A DNA stretch of 64,000 nucleotides from Anaerolineae bacterium (GTDB lineage Bacteria > Chloroflexota > Anaerolineae > Anaerolineales > E44-bin32). Where the stretch lies: NCBI GenBank assembly GCA_030605795.1, contig JAUWHR010000037.1, forward strand, positions 1 to 64,000, written 5' to 3'. A program made the position numbers and the translations under genes. Positions 16,276 to 24,823 of the stretch are shown one piece after another; position 1 is the stretch's first letter, and each line of letters starts with the position of its first letter. The notes beneath the pieces were generated by a model, which was given only the letters and a program-made list of their open reading frames with translations, ran no database searches and had not been told where the DNA came from.

Positions 16276-17166
16276 TCAATGTTCAGCGCAGATTCTGCAT
16301 TCGCATGACGAATCTGAAAAATGACGTACTCCAACGACGGCATCACCCTTGCGATCGGCTCTTTTAAAAACAAGATCGAAAAGCTCACCCTCCTTATTTT
16401 CCAGGTACCGTCTAAGCGAATATGCGCACATATCAGAAATCTGGACCATGCTCGTTAATTCGCTATCGACATACAAAGGTGTCTCAATGATATTCCTCAC
16501 TTTTGTCCAAAATGTACCTCTCCTATGAAACTTCTTCATTAATTCTGTATGACGCTTGGCTACTGTGAGATTATTATCGTGAATTATTAATCCAAAGTTT
16601 TTGGGGGTATCTTCTGCTTTCGTAACTTCTAAGAATTGTTCATACCGAGATACGACTTGCTCGAATGCTTGTTCATCAACAGACATTTGAGCACGTTTCG
16701 GATCAAAATGAATTTTATCTACACACTCGGCAAATAGCCTTGCGAATCCCCAATTGGAAACTAACTGAGCAAGTTCTCTCGTAAACGTAATTCTCTCGTC
16801 AAACGATAGATGGATATAACTCGCAGTCTTACGATAATTCTTTTTCGTCTGATGATATTGCTTCGATTTACTTGGTTTCTGCAACCGCAATAATTCTGCC
16901 TTCCGGATCTTTTCAACTTCATATCTACGTTGATCGTAATTTAATGTATCAAAATCCCTAATCTTTGATTGCTCATAGTATTTACGTAAAATCCATGCGG
17001 TATGAATCTCAGCTTCATTTAGTGAGTACTTTGATTTCAATTGTGTTATTTCACGATCGCAATCTTTCCAATGCCTAACCGGTATTGAGAGCGCTGCTAA
17101 AACGTAATGAGAAGTATTTCCAGGGATATCTGGTGTTCCGGATTCATCGATGTAGCATAAGTACAT
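16276..17166 (-). CDS. DUF3800 domain protein
   Basis: 296 residues. The N-terminus YLCYIDESGTPD carries the D-E-S-G motif that defines DUF3800, followed by a Y-V-L-A-A-L strand. A basic, probably helical middle region (about residues 85-125) precedes a second acidic cluster (IIHDNN) and the late V-D-S...Q-I-S-D-M-C-A-Y-S motif. The fold is thought to be RNase-H-like, and the genes are common on mobile and defence islands. The catalytic role is not established. It is the first gene of the minus-strand cargo run. Confidence 0.85.
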   Translation of the reverse strand: MYLCYIDESGTPDIPGNTSHYVLAALSIPVRHWKDCDREITQLKSKYSLNEAEIHTAWILRKYYEQSKIRDFDTLNYDQRRYEVEKIRKAELLRLQKPSKSKQYHQTKKNYRKTASYIHLSFDERITFTRELAQLVSNWGFARLFAECVDKIHFDPKRAQMSVDEQAFEQVVSRYEQFLEVTKAEDTPKNFGLIIHDNNLTVAKRHTELMKKFHRRGTFWTKVRNIIETPLYVDSELTSMVQISDMCAYSLRRYLENKEGELFDLVFKRADRKGDAVVGVRHFSDSSCECRICAEH

Positions 17167-17712
17167 GCTCCCCCCTCCTATTTTTCCAGCTAGTGTTTAA
17201 AAGAAAAAGCGACTGGGGTTTGGGCTTTTAGCCCATCTTCGAGACGCTTGGCGACTCGTCCCAGACGCATGTGTATATTATACGTATTTGATAATCTTGT
17301 CAAATAATAAATTTGTATGATGCTTTTAATTAACATAAATGGCATTGTATATTTTTCTTTGCAGCCTAACTAGTGAATCTGTGCAAGTTATTCCATAGAT
17401 TATTCCTGTGGGTTAATTATGCAGAAAGAATTCCTCAATCGCTCCCTGCTAGCGCATTATGTGGAAGTTTTTCTTTATAACCTCCCATTTAGGATAGTTA
17501 AGTGGAATTCAAGAGGGGTTTGAAGTCGGATGAGGTTGGGTCAGGTGTGCTTTGGGTGAACAGCGATCCCCCTCAGAGTACAGGTTCTTATTCTAGCCCA
17601 GTGGAGGGAAGGGCGCAAGTGAGTCCTCGCTGCGTTTGGAAGGACGTTATGGGAGTAATTGAGATTCCTCGCTACGCTCGGAATGACGTTAATGGCGAGA
17701 GCCTGAAAAAGG
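17167..17712. other. Intergenic region with a stem-loop and decayed repeats
   Basis: About 550 bases. Near 17218-17265 there is a short GGGCTTTTAGCCC hairpin and an imperfect palindrome GAGACGCTTGGCGACTC. The middle is AT-rich with nothing recognisable. The right part holds two related repeat units at 17621-17692. I see no protein-coding frame worth calling. Confidence 0.5.
17621..17692. repeat. Two imperfect copies of an interspersed repeat
   Basis: Units GAGTCCTCGCTGCGTTTGGA... (17621-17649) and GAGATTCCTCGCTACGCTCG... (17661-17692) differ at a few positions and end in GGACGTTA or TGACGTTA. Their CGCTACGCTCG core recalls the dispersed repeats at 15.4 kb, though they are not the same unit. 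Confidence 0.6.
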
Positions 17713-17740
17713 AAAAATCCCTTGGTTTACCCAAGGGATC
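17713..17740 (-). terminator. Intrinsic terminator of the 6S-like RNA
   Basis: On the minus strand GATCCCTTGG-GTAAA-CCAAGGGATTTTT forms a perfect nine- to ten-base stem followed by a T-run. It lies just past the 3' strand of the putative RNA's closing stem. Confidence 0.8.
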
Positions 17741-17893
17741 TACTTGGAGAAAAGAAAATCGCCGCTGAGGTTTCAGGAGATCTTCTTCAAGTTTTGAGGC
17801 GCAGGCCGGGAGCCTCATTGGGACCGGCTCTAGTCGCACTCTTCTATTCGTAAGCTGTTCTCTCCAGACCCATCGAAGCGGCGATGTGCATTT
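17741..17893 (-). ncRNA. ssrS: Candidate 6S RNA
   Basis: Between the hisS stop and a strong terminator, the minus strand folds as one long hairpin. The outer stem ATCGCCGCT pairs perfectly with AGCGGCGAT (17877-17885 with 17758-17766), and an inner GGAGA/TCTCC stem follows. The segment CGCCTCAAAACTTGAAGAAG closely resembles the conserved GCCTTAAAACTGCGACGAC stretch of E. coli 6S RNA. GAGCCGGTCCC...GGCTC recalls its GC-rich arm. Length with terminator is about 180, normal for 6S. A -10-like TATAAAT lies just upstream, near 17891-17897. 6S RNA mimics an open promoter and sequesters RNA polymerase. An unrelated structured RNA remains possible. Confidence 0.6.
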
Positions 17894-17961
17894 ATATTAA
17901 CATGTTTTCAACCCGACACGGCTTACAACCGGTTTACAGCCTGTCTGAGTCAAGCCTATCT

Positions 17962-19242
17962 CTATGCCTTGGGCTCCTCTTTCAGCAATTCCCGAATAAG
18001 CGCCGAGACTTCACTTCTGGGGATGGTTACTTGCTTCCCGGTGCGTAAATCCTTGATTGCGACCTGATCTGCTTGTATCTCATCCGGTCCAAGTATCGCC
18101 GCCAAGGGTATGCCCTGCCGATCGGCATACTTGAACTGCTTCGACAAGCGGGTTATTTCCGGGAACCACTCGACACGCAGGCCAGCCGTACGTAGTTCAG
18201 ATGCCAGACGGAGCGCCTCACCGAGGCTGGGCTGGTCAAAGGTTGGGATAAACACCTCAGCCGGGTTGGACCGTAAGCTCGGTCGTGCTCCATATTTCTC
18301 GATTACCAGGCCGGTGACCACGTCGCCCAAGGCGAATCCGACGCCGGGCAGGGGCTCGCCACCGACATCTGCCACCAGGTTGTCGTAACGGCCGCCGCCT
18401 AAAATCGCTCGTTCCTCACCGGCGGCGTCATAAGCCTCGAAGACGGTCCCTGTATAGTAGTCGAGACCCCGGACCACTGTCGGGTCATACTCCACATAAT
18501 CCCCAGCGCCCATCATCTCGACCGCCTCGAAGAACTCTGCTAATTCTTCAAATGTGCGCCATGCTAATCGATCAGCCAGCAGATCCTTCAAACCGGCCAA
18601 CTGGGTCGCATCCACGCCGATCTCCTTAGCATATTCCTCCCATTCCTGGGGGGACATCTTCACCCGTCGGTCGATTAACCGGAAGATATTCAGACGCCTA
18701 TCTAACGGAAATCCGATCGACTGAAGCTGGGCGTCGGCCAGACGACGGTTATTGACTTTTATTCGGACGTCATTGGGAGATAAGCCGGCGGACTTGAAGA
18801 AAGCGGCGGCAATGGTTGCGATCTCAGCATCAGCCTGGGGAGTATCGACGCCCAGGAGGTCTATGTTCCACTGAAAGAATTCACGCGAGCGGCCTTTCTG
18901 GGGGCGCTCATAACGCCAGAAGGGTCCGTAGGACCACCAGCGGATGGGTCGCGGCAGCGATTTACTGCGTGTAGCCAACATACGAGCCAAGGAAGGTGTA
19001 AGTTCCGGTCGTAGGGCGATCATCTCTCCGCTGCGATCGGGAAAGACGAAGGACTGCTCCTGCACCAACTCATCACCCGATTTGGCTGCATATAGGTCGA
19101 GTCGTTCGAGAAATGGCCCGTCAAACTCCTGATAACCGAACTGTTCGGAGACCTCCCGGATCTTTTCATACAACCAACGCTGGAAAGCCTTCTCTTCAGG
19201 GAAGAAATCACGAGTGCCTTTGACGGGTAATATGGTGGGCAT
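17962..19242 (-). CDS. hisS: Histidine-tRNA ligase
   Basis: 426 residues, the usual length. It charges tRNA-His with histidine using ATP. The N-terminal G-T-R-D-F-F-P-E is the class II entry sequence. Motif 2 appears as FWRYERPQKGRSREF (108-122). The histidine-specific box RGLDYYTG is at 258-265, motif 3-type GVGFALG follows near 315, and the C-terminal anticodon-binding domain starts about residue 330. ATG at 19242 overlaps no other gene. Its cognate tRNA lies at 7947-8022. No T-box leader is seen in the short gap upstream. Confidence 0.97.
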   Translation of the reverse strand: MPTILPVKGTRDFFPEEKAFQRWLYEKIREVSEQFGYQEFDGPFLERLDLYAAKSGDELVQEQSFVFPDRSGEMIALRPELTPSLARMLATRSKSLPRPIRWWSYGPFWRYERPQKGRSREFFQWNIDLLGVDTPQADAEIATIAAAFFKSAGLSPNDVRIKVNNRRLADAQLQSIGFPLDRRLNIFRLIDRRVKMSPQEWEEYAKEIGVDATQLAGLKDLLADRLAWRTFEELAEFFEAVEMMGAGDYVEYDPTVVRGLDYYTGTVFEAYDAAGEERAILGGGRYDNLVADVGGEPLPGVGFALGDVVTGLVIEKYGARPSLRSNPAEVFIPTFDQPSLGEALRLASELRTAGLRVEWFPEITRLSKQFKYADRQGIPLAAILGPDEIQADQVAIKDLRTGKQVTIPRSEVSALIRELLKEEPKA

Positions 19243-19297
19243 AAAAACGCTCCTTCGCGGACGATAATTAAAATAGCGATTGGTCGATCATGTCAGG

Positions 19298-19825
19298 TTA
19301 TTCAGACAGAGCCAGGTTGACGTATTTCACAAGATCTCCAGATCTTACTAGCTCAGTCACAGTTTCGATGACCGCGGCAAGAGGATAGTCCTCCGCACGA
19401 AACGGCACAAGCTCGCTTATCATTGTGTGTACAGTAGTGGTCCCCAAAGCCGCTTTCGCCTGAGGGTCGAGCACCTGCGCGGCGGCGAGAAATTCGATTG
19501 CCCGGATGCGGCTTAGGTTCGAAATGACCTCGGTTAAGTGACGAGTGGCTGTGGTTGCGTTGGCGTTTTGGTCTTCCTGTCCAGCGGAGGTAGGGATGGA
19601 GGGTAGGTTATCGGGTATTGCTAGAGCCTGATTCTCGAGGGTAAGCGAGGCGGCAGTGTATAAGATGGTCTCGGCTGAATCTTTAACCAGGTTTCGAGCG
19701 TGCGAAGCGAGTTCAGCTTTGGAGTTGTACCGAACAACCGCCTCCACCTGTTCGAGCGAGAGGCTTCGTCCATCAAAGGAAACAAGTTTCTCTTGACGAG
19801 AACCTTCTATGTTATTTTGCGGCAT
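19298..19825 (-). CDS. Miniature HAL/PAL-family protein lacking the catalytic middle
   Basis: 175 residues. Residues about 15-54 match the extreme N-terminus of histidine/phenylalanine ammonia-lyases (LDG-x-SLTLEEV pattern, here FDGRSLSLEQVEAVVR). From about residue 55 the sequence jumps to the C-terminal region of the same family: LYTAASLTLENQALAIP, SIPTSAGQED, AIEFLAAAQVLD, then ...EDYPLAAVIETVTELVRSGDL. About 300 residues, including the Ala-Ser-Gly triad that forms the MIO cofactor, are absent. The frame is intact across the join near 19663. It cannot be an active lyase by the known mechanism, so it is either a decayed gene still in frame or a repurposed helical protein. The 55-base gap to hisS suggests co-transcription. 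Confidence 0.7.
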   Translation of the reverse strand: MPQNNIEGSRQEKLVSFDGRSLSLEQVEAVVRYNSKAELASHARNLVKDSAETILYTAASLTLENQALAIPDNLPSIPTSAGQEDQNANATTATRHLTEVISNLSRIRAIEFLAAAQVLDPQAKAALGTTTVHTMISELVPFRAEDYPLAAVIETVTELVRSGDLVKYVNLALSE

Positions 19826-19964
19826 ATAAAACCTTCATTTTCAGGCATTTTACCTTCCTCATCTAGTATAGCATGCAGATATTTATATCGTCAGTATATA
19901 TTGGTCCGTGGTATGCTAATGCATGTGAGGACTGCATTAGCTATTCTATGATAATGAGGTTCAC

Positions 19965-21530
19965 GTGGCGTTTTTACCGATCCTGATACTTTTCGCTGGA
20001 TCCCTGGTAACTTGGCTCTCCCGCAGGCGGCATGAGCGGGTGTTATGGGCGCTTAATTCGGGGACAGCCCTTCTGGTTTGGTTAGTCAGTCTAGTTTTGG
20101 TCATGAAAATTCCGGACGTGACCAGTCTCTCAGTTTGGCGACCGAGCGAACTATTCGCCTCCCGATTGGAACTTCATCTCGATGAAATAGGATGGCTTTT
20201 CCTGTATGGCGCGGCTACTGTCGTCGTGTCAGTCACTTTTACCGAGGCTTCTCGTCCCGGTGAAGCTACACCCGGTACGAGATCGCTCCTGCTTTCCTAT
20301 GCTGCGGTTGCGATGACCGCTATGCTTGCCGGGAACTTACTTACCGTAGCTATGACCTGGACTTTAATGGACATCTGGACCTTAGTCTTTCTGCTGAGGA
20401 TGCAGGAGGATACGAAATCTATTGTAAAGTTAATGACTCGCTTTGCCGTAGATGTGGGTGGGGTTCTCCTGGTCCTTTCGGCGGCTCTAATTAATGGAGC
20501 TGAAGGAGGGAGCAGTTCTCTCACCTCGCCATTGACTTCCTCATTGGCAGCAGTGTTGTTGGTTTTGGCTGCATTGTTGCGACTTGGGTTGATGCCGCCT
20601 CACATCAGCTTGACCCATTTGTCGTATAAGCAGCGCGGGTTGGGAACGCTAATACGCCTTTTACCTCCTGTGGCGGCGCTTTCCGTATTAGCCCGGATGA
20701 TGAACATTGGCATTCCAGTGGAGGCGTTACCCTGGTTACGGTTGGCGGGCGTGCTTGGAATAATCGTGGGTGGTTTACGCTGGTCCCTTCATACAAATGT
20801 GGTAGCCGCAAGGCCATTTCTGGTGCTAGGCGTTTCGGGGATGGGGGTCCTGGCAGCCAGTCTGTCTATTGAGGGTGGGGGCGCACCTATAGCCGCTGCA
20901 GGAATAGTCTTACTGTTCGCGGGGGCGGTGGTTTGTTTGACCGAAGTATTTGTCCCAACCCATCGATTGTGGCTAGGGCTGGCCGCTGTTCTACTAGCGG
21001 GAATGCCTGGTACACCAGGAGGGGTGATCGCCGCGTCGTTGGCCAGAGGTGCCCTGAATGGCTCACCATTAGGTTTGGTTGTTATTGGTATCCTGGGTTT
21101 AATTTTGCTCGCCTCAGGCTGTCTCCGGCTGGTCTTTCTACCTGCAAGACCATGGCCTTCTGGCGAAAGCCTGGTGAGGGTGATGTACGGCTTAGGTCTT
21201 GCGCTACCGGTATTAGTCGGTTTTGGACTTGGTTTGCGTATGCCGGGGAGCGTGACCCTTGAGGCTGTTGCTGGATTTGCAATTGCCATCGCGCTGGCTG
21301 GGCTAGCCCTGTTCTTGCTGCGGCGATTACCTCAGCGTGATGTTGATCGTTGGGGTCGGTTAATCGAATGGCTTGATCCCAATCCTCTATATCGGGTCTT
21401 GTGGGGAGGGGGTCGTGCTTTGATTCAGGTTTTTCGTGCCATCGGTAATATTCTTGAAGGTGAGGGCGCCATGCTTTGGATGAGCGTCATCCTGTTGTTG
21501 CTCATCATTGCTCTAGGGAGGGCGTCTTGA
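19965..21530 (+). CDS. Complex I/Hyf antiporter-like membrane subunit (NuoL/HyfB-like)
   Basis: 521 residues, about 14 transmembrane helices. The start is GTG at 19965 with GAGG upstream. It belongs to the proton-conducting membrane transporter family (NuoL/M/N, MrpA/D). The place of the TM5 glutamate seems to be filled by Asp in TLMDIWTLVFLL. The loop MPPHISLTHLSYKQRG corresponds to the PFH-x-WLP loop, and the expected TM7 lysine appears replaced by Arg in TLIRLLPPV. It starts a three-gene operon with overlapping stop/start codons. No hydrogenase or NADH-binding subunits are near. Divergence makes the exact subfamily uncertain. Confidence 0.75.
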   Translation: MAFLPILILFAGSLVTWLSRRRHERVLWALNSGTALLVWLVSLVLVMKIPDVTSLSVWRPSELFASRLELHLDEIGWLFLYGAATVVVSVTFTEASRPGEATPGTRSLLLSYAAVAMTAMLAGNLLTVAMTWTLMDIWTLVFLLRMQEDTKSIVKLMTRFAVDVGGVLLVLSAALINGAEGGSSSLTSPLTSSLAAVLLVLAALLRLGLMPPHISLTHLSYKQRGLGTLIRLLPPVAALSVLARMMNIGIPVEALPWLRLAGVLGIIVGGLRWSLHTNVVAARPFLVLGVSGMGVLAASLSIEGGGAPIAAAGIVLLFAGAVVCLTEVFVPTHRLWLGLAAVLLAGMPGTPGGVIAASLARGALNGSPLGLVVIGILGLILLASGCLRLVFLPARPWPSGESLVRVMYGLGLALPVLVGFGLGLRMPGSVTLEAVAGFAIAIALAGLALFLLRRLPQRDVDRWGRLIEWLDPNPLYRVLWGGGRALIQVFRAIGNILEGEGAMLWMSVILLLLIIALGRAS

Positions 21531-22147
21531 TGAGTTGGATAGAGGAACTGGCGGTAATTCCCGTGCTGGGGGTAGCTTTCACTGGAGGACTTCTTATCCT
21601 GCTGGATAACCGACGATTGATTTTAGTGACATTGGCATGGCAATACCTTTTCGTGGCTTGGCTGGTGGGGGTGACTTTACCCATCCCGATCGCGGCGGTG
21701 AAGTTGGTAGCTGGCCTTATGGCTTGTTCCATCATGGCGCTGACATTGGTGAAAGCAGGGTGGCCAGACCAATCATTAAAACCGCATTCTATCCCATCCG
21801 GTCGTGTTTTCCGCGGCATCGCGTTGCTTCTTGTCCTACTGGCTGCTGGAGGTCTAGGATATAGTAATTGGATATCAGTTCCTGGGCTGTCACCGGTTGG
21901 GGTGTATGGATCGACAATTTTATTAGCCATCGGTCTGCTGCACATAGGGCTCCATGAGGAACCAGTGCGGGTTGGCGCCGGTTTACTCACAATTATGGCC
22001 GGTTTCGAGGTTGTCTATTGTGCGATTGAACCCTCGTTGGCTGTTATTGCCCTTCTGGCGGCAGTCCATCTGGGGATAGCCCTTGTGGTGAGCTATCTTC
22101 TCTTCACCGGGACGGATGAAGCTGTAGAGCCACAGGTGATAGAATGA
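21530..22147 (+). CDS. HyfE/NuoK-like membrane subunit
   Basis: About 205 residues from the ATG at 21530, whose A is the last base of the previous stop (TTGATGA), with GGAGGG seven bases upstream. About seven helices are predicted. Length and the late segment LLTIMAGFEVVYCAIEPSL resemble the hydrogenase-4 component E branch of NuoK-like proteins, in which such a Glu-containing helix lies in the membrane. Placed between two antiporter-like subunits, it completes a HyfB-E-F-like core. Assignment rests on size, hydropathy and position more than on strong motifs. Confidence 0.6.
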   Translation: MSWIEELAVIPVLGVAFTGGLLILLDNRRLILVTLAWQYLFVAWLVGVTLPIPIAAVKLVAGLMACSIMALTLVKAGWPDQSLKPHSIPSGRVFRGIALLLVLLAAGGLGYSNWISVPGLSPVGVYGSTILLAIGLLHIGLHEEPVRVGAGLLTIMAGFEVVYCAIEPSLAVIALLAAVHLGIALVVSYLLFTGTDEAVEPQVIE

Positions 22148-23541
22148 GTGCTCCATTGTTGCTATTACTTGCCACCGGTAGCATAGCTTTGAGCGTTACC
22201 GTGCTTGGAAATCGTCCAAAATCCTCTGCGGTTATTACCGCAATTGGATCTGCTCTGATGGCGGTATTTGCCTTGTTGGTCATGCTAGACGAGCCGTTAG
22301 TTGTGCTAGGTTTACCAATTAAAATATACAGTACATGGCGTATCCTCGGCAGAGCGCTGGTTCTTGATGGAGGAAATCGGGCGGCGATAGGATTCATCTA
22401 TCTGACTGGCGCTTTCGTATTCGGAGCGGCATGGGCCACCAAGGCGAGTAGGAATCTTTACTACATCGGATTGTTATCACTGGGCTCGATCGCAGCTTCA
22501 TTTATGATTCAACCCTTCTTGTTCGCCGCGGTGTTTTTAGAATTTACCGCGATGGGGGCAGTGTTGATTCTTGTTTCACCGGGGCATCCGGTACCCAGAG
22601 GGGGTCTGCGCCTGCTCATTTTGTACACCTTGGCTATGATGGCCATTTTGTTGGCTGGATGGATGCTGGAGAGTGTTGGTGTTACCAGTGCGACACCTGA
22701 ACTGGCTCGTCGGGCGACACTTCTGCTTGCATTCGGTTTTTCAGTCATTATGGCCGTTCCTCCATTTCACCTGTGGCTTCCCTCTGCTGCTGGAGAAACG
22801 AATCCATATTCGCTAGCATTTGTGACCGTGATTCTGCAAAGCGCGGGGTTGTTTTTCTTACTTCGCTTCCTCGACAACTATGCTTGGTTGCGGGCTATGC
22901 CGGAGTTGTTTGATGGCATCCGATTGGTCGGAATAGCAATGGTCCTGTTTGGGAGCTTCTTAGTGTTAGCCCAGAAATCGTTCTCCAAAGTAATGGCTTA
23001 CGCGCTGCTGACTGATTTCGGTGTGATGCTGCTCGCAGTTGGTGCTGGAACACCTGAGGGTTACCGGCTGGCGCTTGGATTGTCGGCGGTCCGGGTAATA
23101 AGTTTGTCAGTATGGGCGTTGGGGTTGGCTTGGATGCTCGACCATCCTGGAGGAGATCATTTGCAGTTGTTGCGAGGTGCAGCTCACCGCTCACCCCTTG
23201 CCGCAACGGCTGCGCTGGTGGGCATGATGTCAATTGCTGGTTTTCCATTGACGGCTGGCTTTCCTGGTCGCTGGGGGTTGCTATTAACGCTTGCCCCACT
23301 CGATCCAATCGCCGGATGGGCGATCTTACTAGCGTTCCTTTGCGTCGGTGCGACAGCAATACGTTGGGCGTATACCCTGTTGAGCGAACCGCGTCTGAGA
23401 GAGCGAAAGGCCATAAATTTCAGTGAGCGTCTATTTTTAGGTGGGGGAATAGTCATGTGTCTTGTGTTAGGAGCTTTCCCCCAACTCTTATATCCATGGG
23501 TAGTTGAGGTTGCAGCTGGTATGACGCAGTTATTCCCATAG
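22144..23541 (+). CDS. Complex I/Hyf antiporter-like membrane subunit (NuoN/HyfF-like)
   Basis: 465 residues, about 13-14 helices. The start overlaps the previous stop (ATGA). The family loop is clear: VPPFHLWLPSAAGETNP. The TM5 glutamate is kept (FLEFTAM), but the lysine expected just after the loop (usual VLLKxG) reads VILQSAG here. Several conserved glycines and the SKVMAYALLTDFG segment (usual S-S-I-x-H) are recognisable. It probably forms the third membrane subunit of the operon. With the pump lysine altered, proton translocation is doubtful. Confidence 0.75.
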   Translation: MSAPLLLLLATGSIALSVTVLGNRPKSSAVITAIGSALMAVFALLVMLDEPLVVLGLPIKIYSTWRILGRALVLDGGNRAAIGFIYLTGAFVFGAAWATKASRNLYYIGLLSLGSIAASFMIQPFLFAAVFLEFTAMGAVLILVSPGHPVPRGGLRLLILYTLAMMAILLAGWMLESVGVTSATPELARRATLLLAFGFSVIMAVPPFHLWLPSAAGETNPYSLAFVTVILQSAGLFFLLRFLDNYAWLRAMPELFDGIRLVGIAMVLFGSFLVLAQKSFSKVMAYALLTDFGVMLLAVGAGTPEGYRLALGLSAVRVISLSVWALGLAWMLDHPGGDHLQLLRGAAHRSPLAATAALVGMMSIAGFPLTAGFPGRWGLLLTLAPLDPIAGWAILLAFLCVGATAIRWAYTLLSEPRLRERKAINFSERLFLGGGIVMCLVLGAFPQLLYPWVVEVAAGMTQLFP

Positions 23542-23588
23542 TGTTGGCTAAACAGTATAATCCGCCGGCATGAATTTGAGGGCATACA

Positions 23589-24764
23589 ATGGAGCCTGAG
23601 CAGATTGAGAATAGACTTTCCTGGCTGGATGAACAACATCGGAAGGATAGCGAGACTATTCACCGCTTGAAGGAGAGATTGACTGTTGCAGAAGAGAGTC
23701 TCTCTAAGCAATCTCAGCAATTCAAGGAGATATCCAGCGAGGTGGCACGACTGGCAGGCCTGACGACGCGTATCCATCAGGTTGACGAGGCGATGAGTAA
23801 ACATCGGCAGGAGATTTCTCGTCAGCTGGGGGAAGCGGAGAAACAGCGCACAGAAAAGGAAAAAGCGCTTGAGGCACTCCGCAAAGCGGATCACCGGACA
23901 TTAGCCACCCAAATAGAGAAGTTACGGGATGAGATACAGGCGATAGATGAAATCCAGCAAACACTTGAAATTCGACGTGAAGAGGAAATCCGTATTACCC
24001 GCAAACTTGATGCTTTCGAGAAGCGCCTTGAGGACCTCGTCGCTAAGGATGAGGATAGAGCACGAGCCCTAATATCACTGGAGGAAGGAAGGAAGCAGGA
24101 CGGTCGACGCGTGAGCGAGTTGCAGGATTCTACCTCCGACCTTCGGATTAAGATGGATAATCTTCATGGGGGGCTGGATATAACCGAGGACCGCATTCGA
24201 CGTCTCGATGTGCAACTCTCCGATCTGATAGCCAGTGAGAGTGAGAGGCGTGAGATCCAGAGTCTGTGGATTGAACAACAGAATCTGAAGTTGGTTGAAT
24301 TCGAAAGAAGTTGGAAGGAATGGGAGAGTCGCTTTGACCAATTTGACAAGAGAGCAACCGACCTAGACGAACGCATGCTCTCTTATGAGGAAACCTATCG
24401 GGCGCTGAAGCAAATGCGGCTTGATCTAGATAAGGTGCTGGAACGACTGGAACGTCGCATAAACGAAATTACCGAGATGCAACGTCTGGCAGAGGATCGC
24501 TTGAAACAAGAATGGTCCGGCTTTCAGTCTGACGACCAAAAGCGTTGGAACACCTACAAACTTACGATTGATGAACATTGGAGAGAGCACAATCGGGTGC
24601 ATGAAAAACTTGGTCCCGAGCTAGAAATTATTAAGGAGAATGCTACCGAAGCATTGCGTTTGATTGGCGAAATAAAAGAGATGGATCAGCAACGTGTGCT
24701 TGAAATTTATGAAGTATTGCGTGAATGGGCGACAGAGGTTGAACGACGTAGGGGGACAGACTGA
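23589..24764 (+). CDS. Long coiled-coil protein
   Basis: 391 residues, almost entirely charged heptad-like sequence (E, K, R, Q rich) without Gly/Pro breaks, from LEN...LKERLTVAEESL to ...EVLREWATEVERR. No nucleotide-binding motif, signal peptide or membrane helix is seen. It starts 48 bases after the membrane module on the same strand and precedes selB by 60 bases. A scaffolding or cell-structure role is plausible; no family recognised. Confidence 0.75.
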   Translation: MEPEQIENRLSWLDEQHRKDSETIHRLKERLTVAEESLSKQSQQFKEISSEVARLAGLTTRIHQVDEAMSKHRQEISRQLGEAEKQRTEKEKALEALRKADHRTLATQIEKLRDEIQAIDEIQQTLEIRREEEIRITRKLDAFEKRLEDLVAKDEDRARALISLEEGRKQDGRRVSELQDSTSDLRIKMDNLHGGLDITEDRIRRLDVQLSDLIASESERREIQSLWIEQQNLKLVEFERSWKEWESRFDQFDKRATDLDERMLSYEETYRALKQMRLDLDKVLERLERRINEITEMQRLAEDRLKQEWSGFQSDDQKRWNTYKLTIDEHWREHNRVHEKLGPELEIIKENATEALRLIGEIKEMDQQRVLEIYEVLREWATEVERRRGTD

Positions 24765-24823
24765 GTTCTGACGCCTCTCCTTCTACCAATACCTGACACA
24801 CCTTTTTTCCAGGCAACGACAAA

